Shown here: positions 25,311-36,895 of the stretch, piece by piece
Layout: each line of letters opens with the position of its first letter
Numbering within the stretch: the first letter of the stretch is position 1
Source: Myrica gale
Taxonomy: Eukaryota > Streptophyta > Magnoliopsida > Fagales > Myricaceae
Length of the DNA: 64,000 nt
Assembly (NCBI GenBank): GCA_963930655.1
Contig: OZ005606.1
Coordinates: 12,977,501-13,041,500 of the forward strand
Direction: 5' to 3'
Notes under the pieces: generated by a model
Told to the model about the DNA's origin: nothing
Seen by the model: the letters and a program-made list of their open reading frames with translations, nothing else
Database searches by the model: none
Translations under genes and position numbers: made by a program

Positions 25311-25461
25311 AGCTAGGGCAAAATGACTTGTGGGAAAAGGGGGGGGGGGTTGCCTTATACGTAAAGGGCTTGGGGAAAAGACAAGGTTGCCCTCCCTTAT
25401 TTCCCCCTTTTTCACATGAATTCCACCTCACGTATTTCAATCCGATAAAATTCCGGAATGT

Positions 25462-25832
25462 AGATAGATGTGTCGACACCATCACTCAAGGTGTCGACAC
25501 TTTCAACTCTTTTAGTTAGATGTGTCGACACCCTCACCCAAGGTGTCGACACTTACAACTCGCTCGAGATCTGGAAAAAAGCGAACTCTCGGGTTTCAGT
25601 TAGATGTGTCGACACCATCACTCAATGTGTCGACACTTCCAACACTTAGCCAAAATTCACGGAAGTTCTGGAAAAATGCAAACTTTCGGGTTTCAGTTAG
25701 ATGTGTCGACACCATCACTCAATGTGTCGACACTTCCAACACTTAGACAAAATCGCTTGAGTTCCTGAAAAATGTAAACTTTCGGGTTTTAGTCTAATGT
25801 GTCGACACTATACTCTAATGTGTCGACACTTA
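25462..25832. repeat. Five paired GTGTCGACAC palindromes, 21 bp apart, in a tandem array
   Basis: The perfect 10-bp palindrome GTGTCGACAC occurs ten times, as five pairs: 25470/25491, 25522/25543, 25606/25627, 25703/25724 and 25799/25820. Within every pair the offset is exactly 21 bp; pair-to-pair distances are 52, 84, 97 and 96 bp. The sequence between pairs is also repeated (AACTTTCGGGTTTCAGTTAG). The array lies inside the LTR-like insertion. Confidence 0.9.
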
Positions 25833-26174
25833 CACCAACAATCACTCATTTAATCATACGTACATATTGAGGGAATCATAAACAACGACATCAATAAGGT
25901 AAGGTCGGGATCTCACAGCAATGTTACCTAAAAACAGGGTGCTAAAAATCTTCCTATTCCAACACCCCAATTATGATCCTCCAATTATTTCACTAAATAC
26001 CCAAATACTCAACTTCAATATTGACAAACTACAGCCAACATACCAATTCAATTAAAAATATAGATGCACCAAGTACTAGGGGAAATCTTCACCTGGACAT
26101 AACTTAGATTAATTCCCCTATACCTGCCTTCCGCAATAATCAGAGCACATGAAAAGTTGGGGTCTCACAGGGGT

Positions 26175-26585
26175 CCTCTTAATAATGTTTCATATGATGG
26201 TTTTTCATATATTCTTTCTATCATTGATGATCATTCTAGATGTATTTGGGTATATCTAATGAAAACCAAAGCTGATACCCGAAAATATCTGCAATCTTTT
26301 TGTTCCTTAGTTCAAACTCAGTTCATTACAAAAATCAAAATCCTTAGATATGATAATGGACTTGAGACCTTGTCCATTGTGATATTTGGGGTCCTCTTAA
26401 TAATGTTTCATATGATGGTTTTTCATATTTTCTTTCTATCATTGATGATCATTCTAGATGTACTTGGGTATATCTAATGAAAACCAAAGCTGATACCCGA
26501 AAATATATGCAATATTTTTGTTCCTTAGTTCAAACTCAGTTCAATACAAAAATCAAAATCCTTAGATCTGATAATGGACTTGAGT
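26175..26585 (+). repeat. Tandem duplication in the copia integrase region
   Basis: The segment ending GATAATGGACTTGAG is present twice in tandem, the second copy at about 26369-26585. The two copies differ at about 6 of 193 compared positions. The first copy begins at about 22778, before the LTR-like insertion, so the insertion interrupted copy 1 after the duplication had formed. Confidence 0.85.
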
Positions 26586-28260
26586 TTGATATGAAGGAAT
26601 TCTACCATATTCATGGTATCATTCATCAAACCAGTTGTGCTTACACTCCTCAACAGAATTCTGTTGTTAAGAGAAAGCATCAGCATATAGTCAATGTTGC
26701 AAGATCATTTAGATTTCAAGATCATTTACCAATTCAATTCTGGTCTGATTGTGTACTTACAGCTGTACATGTTATCAATCGTCTTCCTACTCCTCTATTA
26801 TCAAATCAGTCCCCATTTGAGGTTTTATTTCACAAGAAACCCTCTTACTCTTACCTAAGAACATTCGGTTGTCTAGCATATACATCCACAATACCTGTTC
26901 ATAGAACTAAGTTTGCACCTAGAGCTATTCCTTGTGTATTTTAGGATATCCTTATGGAACCAAAGGATACAAACTCCTTGATCCAGCTACAAACCGAATC
27001 ATCATCTCCAGAAATGTTGTCTTTTATGAAGACAAATTTCCATTTCAAGCTTGTCCGTCTAATTTCAATAATTTTCCAGATCCTTATCCAAATTTCCTTC
27101 AAACTCTAGTTTTACCAAAATTATCAAATTCTGATTTTTCAAACACTTCTTCCTCATCTATTCCAGTTTCCTTATCTGATCATAATTCAGATTCCAATTC
27201 ATCTCCATGTGTCTCAGTTCCCACAAATCTTACTTCATCTTCCAACCCTGAAGCTCCTCTTCTAGATTTGTCTTCTAACTCATTAATATCATTTCCTCTT
27301 AATTCTTCTACTCCCTCTCACTCTTCCATTCCTACTGAATCTACTCGAAGGTCAACAAGAATCAAAAGACAACCTACTTATTTGTAAGATTATCACTGTA
27401 CATTAGCCAAATCTAATCACAGCAACCTCATGAATCATTCGGATACTGGTTTTGCACTTTCAGGTACATTGTATCCCTTATCTTCTTACATTTCATATTC
27501 TAATCTTTCTCCATCTCATAGAGCTTTTACTCTTGCTGTTTCCCAACATATTGAACCCAAATTCTTTCATCAAGCTGTGAAATCTCCTGAGTGGAGAAAG
27601 GCTATGCAAGCTGAGATTCTTACTCTTGAAACTAATAACACTTGGCTTTTAACTGACTTACCTCCTGGAAAGAAACCAATCGGTTGCAAGTGGGTTTATA
27701 AGTGTAAGTTCAAAGCAAATGACACTCTTGAGAGGTACAAAGCTAGGTTGGTAGCTAAGGAATCACACAACAAGAGGGTATTGATTATTTCGATACTTTT
27801 TCCCCTGTTGCAAAGTTAACAACAGTTAGGTGTTTATTAGCTTTGACAACTATTAACAGATGAGATTTGCACCAATTAGATGTGAATATTGCCTTCCTAC
27901 ATGGTGAGTTGGATGAAGAAATTTTTATGCAATTACCCCTGGTTTTTCTACTCCAAATGACACAAGTTGTAGAAGAGTTTATATGGCTTAAAACAAGCCA
28001 GTCGACAATGGTTTCACAAGTTTTCCACCACCTTGATTTCATATGGCTTTACTCAATCCAAATCAGATTATTCCTTGTTTATTAAATTTGATTCTCATTG
28101 TTTCATTGCCCTGCTAGTCTATGTTGATGATATAGTCATTGCTAGCAATTCTCCAGCTGATGTTGACAACTTGAAATCTTGGTTGGATACTCAGTTCAAA
28201 CTTAAGGATCTTGGTGCACTTAAGTTTTTCTTGGGACTTGAAGTGGCACGAACAAGAAAG

Positions 28261-29032
28261 GGCATTTCCTTGTGTCAAAGGAAATATGCTTTAGAAATCC
28301 TAGCTGTTATGGGACTTCTTGCTGCCAAACCTGCTAAGACTCCTATGGATAGCGACCTGCAACTTAATAGCTCAGATGGTGAACTATTGGAAGATCCAAG
28401 TTCCTATCGAAGACTTGTGGGCATGTTACTGTACTTAACAATCACAAGGCCTGATATTTCCTTTGTTGTAAACTCCCTCAGTCAAGAACAACCCTGGTCA
28501 AGGGATTTTTTTGTCCAACAGCTCTGCCCTTCAATTGAAATCTTTTTGTGACTCTGATTGGGATGCACGTCCTGACACCAGAAGATCTGTTACCGGTTTT
28601 ACAATCTTTATTGGTGATGCACTTATTTCGTGGAAGTCCAAAAAAGGGCATTTCCTTGTGTCAAAGGAAATATGCTTTAGAAATCCTAGCTGATATGGGA
28701 CTTCTTGCTGCCAAACCTGCTAAGACTCCTATGGATAGCGACCTGCAACTTAATAGCTCAGATGGTGAACTATTGGAAGATCCAAGTTCCTATCGAAGAC
28801 TTGTGGGCATGTTACTGTACTTAACAATCACAAGGCCCGATATTTTCTTTGTTGTAAACTCCCTCAGTCAAGAACAACCCTGGTCAAGGGATTTTTTTGT
28901 CCAACAGCTCTGCCCTTCAATTGAAATCTTTTTGTGACTCTGATTGGGATGCACGTCCTGACACCAGAAGATCTGTTACCGGTTTTACAATCTTTATTGG
29001 TGATGCACTTATTTCGTGGAAGTCCAAAAAGC
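28261..29032 (+). repeat. 386-bp tandem duplication in copia RT/RNase H
   Basis: Positions 28261-28646 are repeated at 28647-29032 with only a few differences. The unit length is not a multiple of three, so the duplication itself shifts the frame. Both copies share an upstream deletion after the [12 protein letters not shown] motif, which therefore predates the duplication. Confidence 0.9.
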
Positions 29033-29409
29033 AAGCAACTGTAAGTCGATCATCTGTTGAGGCAGAGCATCGTTCTATGGCAGCAACTTGTTGTGAGCTC
29101 AAGTGGTTGACTGCTTTGCTTACTGATCTGTGTATTTCCTTCACTCAACCAGCATTGCTTTCTTGTGATAGTCAGTCAGCTCTACACATAGCTACAAATC
29201 CCGTCTTTCATGAGAGGACAAAACACATTGACATTGATTGTCATCTTGTGCGAGAAATGGTTCAACAAGGGCTCATCAAGAGACTCCATGTTACCTCTGA
29301 TCATCAACTAGCCGATCTTCTCACTAAACCTCTAAGTTTTGATAAATTTTTTGGGCTGGTATCCAAGCTGGGTCTGCTTGATATTCACAGTCTCGCTTGA
29401 GGGGGGTAT

Positions 29410-29594
29410 TGGAGCATATTATAACATATTAAAGTTTAATTGCATAAGTCCACGTGTACTGTTATAAGTAGCAGAATATGTTAGAAGTTAATTATGGTTG
29501 TTAAGCTGAGTTCAATGTAAAGCTCGACCATATATACTGTAACTGAGTTAAAATAATTTACTTGATAAATTTCTCTTGAAATGACTCGTTGACA
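29410..29594 (+). repeat. Copia 3' LTR (approximate 3' border)
   Basis: It directly follows the purine tract GAGGGGGGTAT after the last copia codon and begins TGGAGCATATTATAACAT. The end is placed at CTCGTTGACA because it closes with CA; without a 5' LTR for comparison the border is uncertain. Confidence 0.5.
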
Positions 29595-29624
29595 GTGAGT
29601 TATTGAAGGAAAATCCGTAAGCTT

Positions 29625-29940
29625 CCAGTTTCCAAGACGAAGGACGGAAGGAGCCATTGGGCAGTATAGCCCAGCCGTGTCACCATCATAGTCGCTGTCC
29701 AAAGGAATGTTGTAATATCTGCTTGACAAGCATTTGGATCGGCAGACCCAACGGGCTCCAACATTGGGCTTGTGCCTCACTCGAGGGAGGGGAGGAAAAT
29801 AGCCCTTGAGGTGGCTTGCGGCTGCCCCACTCAACTATAATCCAGAACTGAGCGGCTGCGAGCCACCCCGTAATGGGGCGGATCCCATGCTCACTCACGC
29901 CTCGCGGGGTGGCTTCCCTTGGGGTGAGTCAATTTTTTTT
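29625..29940. other. GC-richer segment of unknown origin
   Basis: This stretch is clearly less AT-rich than its surroundings. The minus strand is open for 117 codons with a normal-looking composition (YYNIPLDSDYDGDTAGLYCP). I do not recognise the protein. An inserted fragment of organelle DNA or of another gene is possible, but the sequence alone does not decide. Confidence 0.3.
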
Positions 29941-31392
29941 TCCTTTTGATTGCAATTCATTCTGCTGTACTATTTTGAAATCATTTTACAATTTTTTATC
30001 TTATTTTATTGTTCCAATTTATTTTGTTTTACTTTTTTTTATTGTCCGTAACTTTTTTTTTCTATTATGAAGTTCTTCAAAACTTTTTTCATTTGATTTG
30101 ATTTGATTTTAATTTTATCTATTAAATGCTAGTTATTGTAAGGTTTATAATTAGTCCACTAGTCCTTTAGGTAAGATCGAATCTCAAACTAGTCCTTAAG
30201 GTTTATTTCGTCCTAAACTAGTCCTTGATGAATCCTTCGTGTCCTACAATGGTCATTCCGTCAACTATGCTAGCTCTATTAACGGAATAAATCTTATGTG
30301 ACTAACAAGGACACATCACTACAAATATTAAGCAGTCACGTGTTCCCAATTCACTCAAATTGTCAAGTTGGATTGATTGAGTTTTTATTTAAAATTCACA
30401 TTGAATTGTCTACGTCATCTAGACCTAAAACGCCAATTCATAACTCCATATTGAACATATTAAGTCAACGCACTCCAAATGACTTGGAGCCAACTAGCTA
30501 TTTGTGATTGGTGTGATGTGTCCCCATTAGTCACGTGATAAATAATCAATCTTTTTCTTTTTTTATCTAACATGGAATGCTTGATGGGATTAATTTGACA
30601 TGTGGCGCAATTTAATTGGACAGGAGAATGATAAAGTGATTTTTTTTATTGTTTGACAATACCAAGGAGGCAAGGACTGCATATAATCAATTTTAAAAGA
30701 CTATTTTTGAAATGCAGGTTAAATCTAAAGAGAATATTTAAGCTCAAGTCACTGAAATAGGACAAAAAAGCCCTGAATATTCCAGTATGATTGTGCCAAG
30801 ATGCGCTCCAATCAAACCTCTTTAGCGGAGGATTGTTTTTTTTTTGGCAAAGTTAGTTATTCTTTAAACAAATGTTCTAAACAAACATTGTTCTTTAAAA
30901 AAACAATCACAAATAAATCATAGACATAAGTGGCGTTTGTTTACCGTAATTTTGAGGAATATTTTTAAAATTTTGAAAATATTTTGAATGTTGAAATTTA
31001 CTGGAATTTGTTAAATGTTTGAAGTATACATGTAAAAGTTAGAAATTGTGAAGTGTGTTTGTTTTGTTGAAAATATGGAGCCCCCAAAATTTTGGGCAAA
31101 CAAACATTTTTATCATCGTACCGACATGCAAAGTTTTGCTTTTAAAAAAAAAAACTTAATTACCGTTATACTCGGTATTAACTTATAATAAATCAGTTTA
31201 TGAAGTACAACTTTAAATTGAGTGGTCTCAATAGTCTATTTTTTAGACATATAAGTCTTCATATCCACCAAAAATTAGCCGATTAATAAAAGATCCTCTC
31301 TTTTAAGTACACTAATGTTTGGTGGATGTAAGGACTTAATATTTGAAAAAACAAATCATATGGATCGCCCCATTCAAAATTGTACCTCATAG
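29941..31392. other. Intergenic; low-complexity and one MITE-like unit
   Basis: Around 30130-30240 the phrase ACTAGTCCTT is repeated several times (non-coding repeat). At about 30934-31112 an AT-rich unit has imperfect inverted ends (GCGTTTGTTTACC against GGGCAAACAAAC), typical of a small MITE. No gene was found. Confidence 0.4.
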
Positions 31393-31627
31393 ACTAGTCT
31401 ATTATAAGTTTTTTTTATAACCCAGGAGCTCCTAAGGTCGGGCCACTTCGTGTACCCGGCCCTACAAGCCAACCTAAGGGTATGTGTCAGGACCCCACCC
31501 AACACACCCCAGATAAGTCAGGGGCGATAATGACGGTGTTGGAACTCGAACTTGAGATATGTAAGAACCCAAGCCGTTGCCTTACCACTAGACCGAACCC
31601 CTGAGGGTAACTAGTCTATTATAAGTT
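31393..31627 (-). mobile_element. tRNA-derived SINE with 18-bp target duplication
   Basis: The 199-bp body (31411-31609) is flanked by the perfect direct repeat ACTAGTCTATTATAAGTT at 31393-31410 and 31610-31627. Read on the minus strand it has an A box (GGTCTAGTGGTAAGGC) and a B box (AAGTTCGAGTTCC) near its 5' end, and finishes in an A-tail. This is the standard layout of a tRNA-derived SINE moved by LINE-type retroposition. The intact target duplication suggests a fairly recent insertion. Confidence 0.88.
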
Positions 31628-32063
31628 AATACCACAAGGACTATATTAGTAACTAAACCTTCGAAAAAAAATTTATGCGTATGGAAAATGTCCATAAAGG
31701 ACCGTTATATAGTCATTAAGCTTCCATGGTTCCAATTATTAAGTTGGGTCAACCGCAACACCAGGTCACCAAACCTTTTCCACATGAAAGACTACAAACC
31801 TTTTCCAAATGAAATTAACTTCAGAGATCCTAGCACCAGGCACTGTCGCTTCACAAATTCATCTTCATTGGGAGTTCACTCCCATTTCATTCTTCCTCGA
31901 GCTAAAGAATGATCTTGGCCGCAAATACTTCATTGGGAGCTAAATGCTTCTGACTGTGGTTACTATAGGATGCAACTTACGTAAAATATAATGAACTGCC
32001 ATGTTATGACCACACCCTCGTCTGAAAATATTTCAAGGCTGTCCAAGAGCTGTTCTTCAAAAC

Positions 32064-35000
32064 TCAGCAGAAGTCATTTGCTTTGGCAATCCCTATGTTT
32101 TGCTCGCTTAGAAATGCTGTTATAGCATTCTTCTGCCAGCTCTTGAAACTCCTGCAACCAACAAGTACTAAGGTGAGTGGTAAAGAAATAACTTATCATA
32201 TCCAATAGACAAAGTTCAGACTCTAAAAAAAAAAATGAGCTAGAAGGACATTGACCACATTTGGATCAAAAAATAAATGATTTCTCTCCACCACAGAACC
32301 CTCACTCCCAACTCCTGTAATTCTTTAAACAATATGCTTACAAGATGATTTGAATCCGTTGCATAGAGATGGCTGTGAAAACTGAGCCATCTACAGGTTC
32401 CTTAGGGAGAGAGAATTTTGAGAAGATAAAAATCTCCAGAATTGATTAGGTTAGTACACATCAGTTCTTCTAATAATAAAACTTTTTAACAATCAATAGC
32501 CATATAGAGGATGTGCCGCTTAACCACCTCCCCACCAGAAGAAAAACACATTCATTTGATTTTTTCGGCAGGCCTTCCTCTTAAGTGGTGATAAAAAAAG
32601 GTGAAGAACAATGAACGATCCCAGAAAAGGTGAAGTGACATCAGTTAGCTGAATCTGGTTTCAAGATGCACCAATTGCAGTAGACTTTCAAAGTTGTCTG
32701 CGTAATCTGTGCATTCGAGACTTAGCCAAATAAAAAAATTGTGTTTTCTAGAATTTAGAAGCTCATGGCTCAGCAACCGCTATTTTTCACATCCAGGATA
32801 TACTCCACATTGAATTGCTAAACTAATATGTCTACGTCAGAAGCAAAATACATGGTAAGCCAAAAAGGAATTCATAACATAAAATCTAGGAGTGCTTAAC
32901 TAAGGACCTTAATATTACTCCTCAACAAGCATCAATGGCATCTGAATTTTGAGTTTCCAATCATATTATCGGATCTCAGGAATGATCATGTGCAATTTTG
33001 AGCATTCATGGTGCATCTATGGCTAAACTACCATATATCGCTTGTCAAGTAACTAAAATTCCGTCAATCATCTTACTTGTGATCAAGATGTGCTAGAATC
33101 TCCCCACCAGGGAAAGCCACTCTTGTAGCCTCAAATGCAGATTTGATTGATTCCCTCCAAGTCCCACCAATCTCTTTTGCGTTTGTTTCTACTTTTGTAA
33201 GGCTGGCATCTTCCATTGGCAAGGAATATCCAGAAAGTAGGTGGCCCACCCAAACACCATCCTTCCTACATAAACAAATGACAGAAGTCTAATTTCTTGA
33301 GTACATAAAACCTATTTCATTGTAGCAACTGTGGACACCAACAATGTGTCATTGAGAAATCCAACAGGCAGAGTAACAGTCAGACTAAATGAGTTCTCAA
33401 TAATGACAGCTGAGAATGAAACAGGACTTGAGATCTTGAGATCGATGCAAATATTAGATTGCGATATAAGCACACAATAATCAAGAGAAAGAAAAGCAAG
33501 TTTCTTTTGGTTGTTTGCATATTTGTCTTCTTTCTTTCCTTTTTCCCTTCTCTCTTCTCACAAAAGGTCTCAGTGGGATAAAATAGGAAAATTGGTGAAC
33601 AAATCCCCAAAGTTGCCAATGGAATCCTATGTTTTTATCTGGGAACTCTGATGGCGCATGTTAGCATCCTCATTCTTGTATAAACATACTACATAATCAA
33701 GTAAAGGAGCAACCTTAAAAGAAGAATTTGAGTTTAGAGGCTTCTGCAGAACTTTATATTGACAATAGTCACACTTACATGGTCAATTAATCTGAAAGGT
33801 AATGACTTTGAAGTCAAAGGCCAACACATAATACTGCGGTGGTGTTTGCAAACCAATATTTTTTTTTGCTAAGTAAAATTTTGATTTATGGGAGTTGGTG
33901 AAAAAATGAAAAGATAGATGATTTGAGTGAATTTTTTATGTTTATTGTAATGGAAAGAGATTATTTGATAGAGAGAGCACAAGATTATTTTATTTTGGAT
34001 TGGATGCAAACATCAACTATGTCATGTATTTCAAAGAGTCAAAAGGGAACAGAAAATGCTGGATGACTACAACTTACAGAACTATATCCATATGCCGCGG
34101 TGCATAATGTCCACCACCTATTCCGAGAAGGACTCTCTTTTTCTCATTATCCCTGGTCACAAAAAAGAAACAAATTCACAATTGATATAATGATGTTTCA
34201 TCAATACTCGTGAGAGAGTTTTTTAAAATAAAAGCATAACATCAAAACAAAAAGCTTATCATATAGTTACTCTATATACACTGATGCGTGATCTATAAGA
34301 AACTATCATGACATCTAGACAAAAGAAGTAAGCTAAGAAGTGTAAGTTCCATCAAAGATGGGACACAACGACAAGAAACATGTACCAAGCAGGCCGTCAT
34401 ACTAAGCATAATGCATATGTAATAACATATGGCAGCAATAAAACTGGGGCAAAAACAAAAGACCGGTATATTGGTATTACACATAAACTAGTCTACTTTA
34501 TAGAATAACTGACTTTTGGTTCAAGAGTAGAAAAAAAAGATCAGGCTTTCAGATGGTACTTGATTGAGAAATAGCTTCAGAAATTATTCCAGTTTTGGAA
34601 TGTACCTGCTCCAGTTTCCTACAGCAGCCCCTCCTCCGAGTCCAAGTCCTTCCCAAAGTAACTTCAAGCACCAGGTCAACCTCATTTTAGTCAAAAAAGA
34701 ACAGAGACCATTTTGATTTCACTCTTAACAGCCTCCCATCATAATGAAGACCAAATATATTCACTCTTAAATTGAAAAACAAAGGTTGCAATATAAGAAC
34801 ACATTGCCATCCACATCTGGTCATTAAACATCACCCATCACGTTGGGAAATATGCATGATGGACATTAAAACTGACAATTACAATGATTTCCAGTGCTTG
34901 AAAATGGAAAACTCCAGAAACTAAAAAATAAAGGACACAAAAATTGGGAATAGTAAAATCGGCAAAGAGAAAAGGGGTGGATGCGTCGATGACAGATACT

Positions 35001-36398
35001 CAAATATTTGAAATTCATTAAATTGTACTCACTAGAGCAATGACATGAGCTGCATCCTGCCTCTTCCAATATTCTTCTGTACTACCTACATCAACGAGAA
35101 CAAAAAAATCAAACACAAGCCAGAAGTTTAAATTATACCATGATGCCTTCCGAAACATACGAGTTTCGCCTTCAAAGAAGAAAAAGGAAAAAGAAAGAAC
35201 AAGGATGTTCTAGAAGAGATAATAACGAGAGAAATACAAGAAGCAATGCGACTGTGGGGAAATTAGACATCATAGATTGAGGATGAGAAGAAGAAAAGTG
35301 ACATTGAGTTGCTCTAATCATGAAACAAGAAGACCAAAAACAACACATCTAAGTATTATGCAATCCTCGAAGAATTCTCCCAAGAGGAAGATGGGAAAAA
35401 ATCTCACTCCCCTAATATAGGCTAGTTCAGAACTTTAAACCTTTTGAGTAGCCTTACCCTGCCACCACAAGTCATCTTACATGAAGAGTTAAACCAAGCT
35501 CCGTATTCTAACTTCTATTCAATTTCTAATCCTTACGAGTCAATTACATTTGCACAAAATTTTATACAGGAGGACAATTTAAAAATAACAGCAACAACTG
35601 TAACTTAGCATATCGGTTTCATGAAACAAATGCTCATATAAGAAAAGAGCGACAATACAAAGAGGACTCACCAATCTCTATAAACATAGCTAGCTTATTT
35701 GTCATAGGTCCATGATGAGTACCCTCCAAAGTGATCTACATTATTTGGTAACACAAATTTCAAAGAGATCACTCAAATAGTAGGTTCGATTGAGAAAGAA
35801 AATATACCTCAAACTCAGGAACCAAATGATGAGAACTAGCAATGCTCCTTTAAGAGCCTCAACCACGGGCCGATCCGAGGATTGGGTGGCGCCGCCCATC
35901 CAGGCTTCCCACCCTGCGGTGGAATTTCACCTTCCCTCAGGTGAGGTACCCCTGCACTCACGATATTCCCCCAATTTATTACAAGAAGGATGAGAAAAAG
36001 TAAAAGTAAGCAAAGCGAGAAATGAAGATATTACCGATAGGGTGTACGGTGAGGGCGGGACGATTGGAAACGGCCGTGTGTCTGCTGAGGAAGATGAGCT
36101 CGTCAACGGGCTCGCCGGTGACTTCCTCCCATCGCAGGTCCAAGTGGTCCTCTTCCACTATGCCCTTGTCATGTACTACGACCCTCACTCCTTCGTTAGA
36201 GGAGGTCTTCATATTTTCCTACTCATCCCCGACATTTTTTTATAAGAAAATTCAAAATCAGGAAAGGATTTACTGGAACATATGTTGGAACCGAACCTGG
36301 AAGGAGGGGCCAGGGTGCCAACCGGGCATGGTCAGGAGCGCGTTGGCCGGGTTCAAGGACGCGGGGTCCATCGTCGTCGCCACCAACAGCGTCACCAT
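32064..36398 (-). CDS. GEK1: D-aminoacyl-tRNA deacylase (GEK1/DTD2 family), nine exons, one frameshift
   Basis: The enzyme removes D-amino acids wrongly attached to tRNA; loss of Arabidopsis GEK1 causes ethanol hypersensitivity. Exons are 36398-36297, 36218-36035, 35951-35808, 35735-35672, 35085-35033, 34661-34606, 34152-34078, 33265-33077 and 32151-32064 (TGA 32066-32064), all with GT/AG borders and matching phases. Recognisable stretches are MVTLLVATTMDPASLNPANA, DLRWEEVTGEPVDELIFLSR, HTAVSNRPALTVHPIG, GGKPGWAAPPNPRIGPW, ITLEGTHHGP, EEYWKRQDAA, LLWEGLGLGGG, LLGIGGGHYAPRHMDIV, VWVGHLLSGYSLPMED and EILAHLDHKSFKSWQ. Apart from one extra base the total is 317 codons, the family length. The oddity is one extra G (minus strand) near 35847 in exon 3, between WLRLLK and ASSHHLVPEFE. 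It shifts the frame and causes an early stop. This is either a new null allele or a sequence error. Confidence 0.9.
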
Positions 36399-36521
36399 TT
36401 CTCTTGCGTCTCTCTCTCCAAATTAGTCCTCTTTCTCTGCTCTTATTTGTTTTCCAATCCTTCACGAGTTCGACTAATAACTCTGTAACTGGGGAAAGGG
36501 CTATATACCGTATAGGCAGCC

Positions 36522-36852
36522 GCGCACGCCCACTGTTTCGGACCCACAAAAGGAAAAAGCGCGCCTGCAATGCACCAGTTCAAGGTAGCCTTACGCCCCA
36601 CCATAGAAAAAAGAGGCGTGTGGAACGTAGGTGTACCGTGATTGGCCAGGATAACAGTACGAAAGGTTGAATTAGCAAGCCAAATAGGCGCACGCCCACT
36701 GTTTCGGACCACAGAAGGAAAAAGCGCGCCTGCAGGGCACCAGTTCAAGGTGGCCTTACGCCCCACCATAGAAGAAAGAGGCGTGTGGAACGTAGGTGTA
36801 CCGTGATTGGCCAGGATAACAGTACGAAAGGTTGAAGTAGCAAGCCAAGTAG
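36522..36852. repeat. 166-bp tandem duplication in the divergent spacer
   Basis: GCACGCCCACTGTTTCGGAC (36524) recurs at 36690. The two units stay highly similar through GGCGTGTGGAACGTAGGTGT and GGCCAGGATAACAGTACGAA. The units are GC-rich compared with their surroundings. Confidence 0.85.
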
Positions 36853-36895
36853 AAAAACAGATTGGCAGAAGCGAAAAAAACGTTCTTGGTCAAAT

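Larger units (their letters stand above)
22798..26174 (+). mobile_element. 3.37-kb TG...CA element (solo-LTR-like) inserted in copia integrase
   Basis: The element (22803-26169) starts TGTCACGCCCCGAAC and ends GGGGTCTCACA. It is flanked by the 5-bp target duplication GGGGT at 22798-22802 and 26170-26174. Removing it restores the copia sequence GATATCTGGGGTCCTC, as confirmed by the uninterrupted tandem copy at about 26384. TG...CA ends with a 5-bp duplication fit an LTR-type insertion, probably a solo LTR or a non-autonomous element, since no gag/pol is visible. A second TCTCACA at 25911-25917 may mark an internal boundary. Confidence 0.75.
21990..29594 (+). mobile_element. Ty1-copia retrotransposon, 5'-truncated and interrupted
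   Basis: The copia domain order is recognisable. The protease has WIIDTGATDHM at about 22199. A GAG-pre-integrase zinc motif (CHVCHLSKQKK) lies near 22700. The integrase core resumes at 26175 (YDGFSYILSIIDDHSRCIW, later YTPQQNSVVKRKHQH). Reverse transcriptase follows ([18 protein letters not shown] near 27595, YVDDIVIASNSP near 28120), then RNase H and a C terminus ending at 29400. Multiple stops and frameshifts (for example TAG 26942-26944, and shifts near 27770 and 27950) plus two tandem duplications make it non-functional. A purine tract precedes the 3' LTR. The gag region and 5' LTR are absent. Confidence 0.88.

Noticed and set aside
25207-25519. Long frames on both strands over the pyrimidine tract
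   Set aside because: Low-complexity translation of a CT/TTC repeat.
25462-25832. Possible CRISPR-like array of spaced repeats
   Set aside because: The context is a plant nuclear genome and an LTR-like element. The repeats are 10-bp palindromes in pairs, not repeats with unique spacers of constant length.
36022-36570. Several overlapping frames on both strands near the GEK1 start
   Set aside because: They are antisense or wrong-frame shadows of GEK1 exons 1-2; the spliced minus-strand reading explains the conservation.
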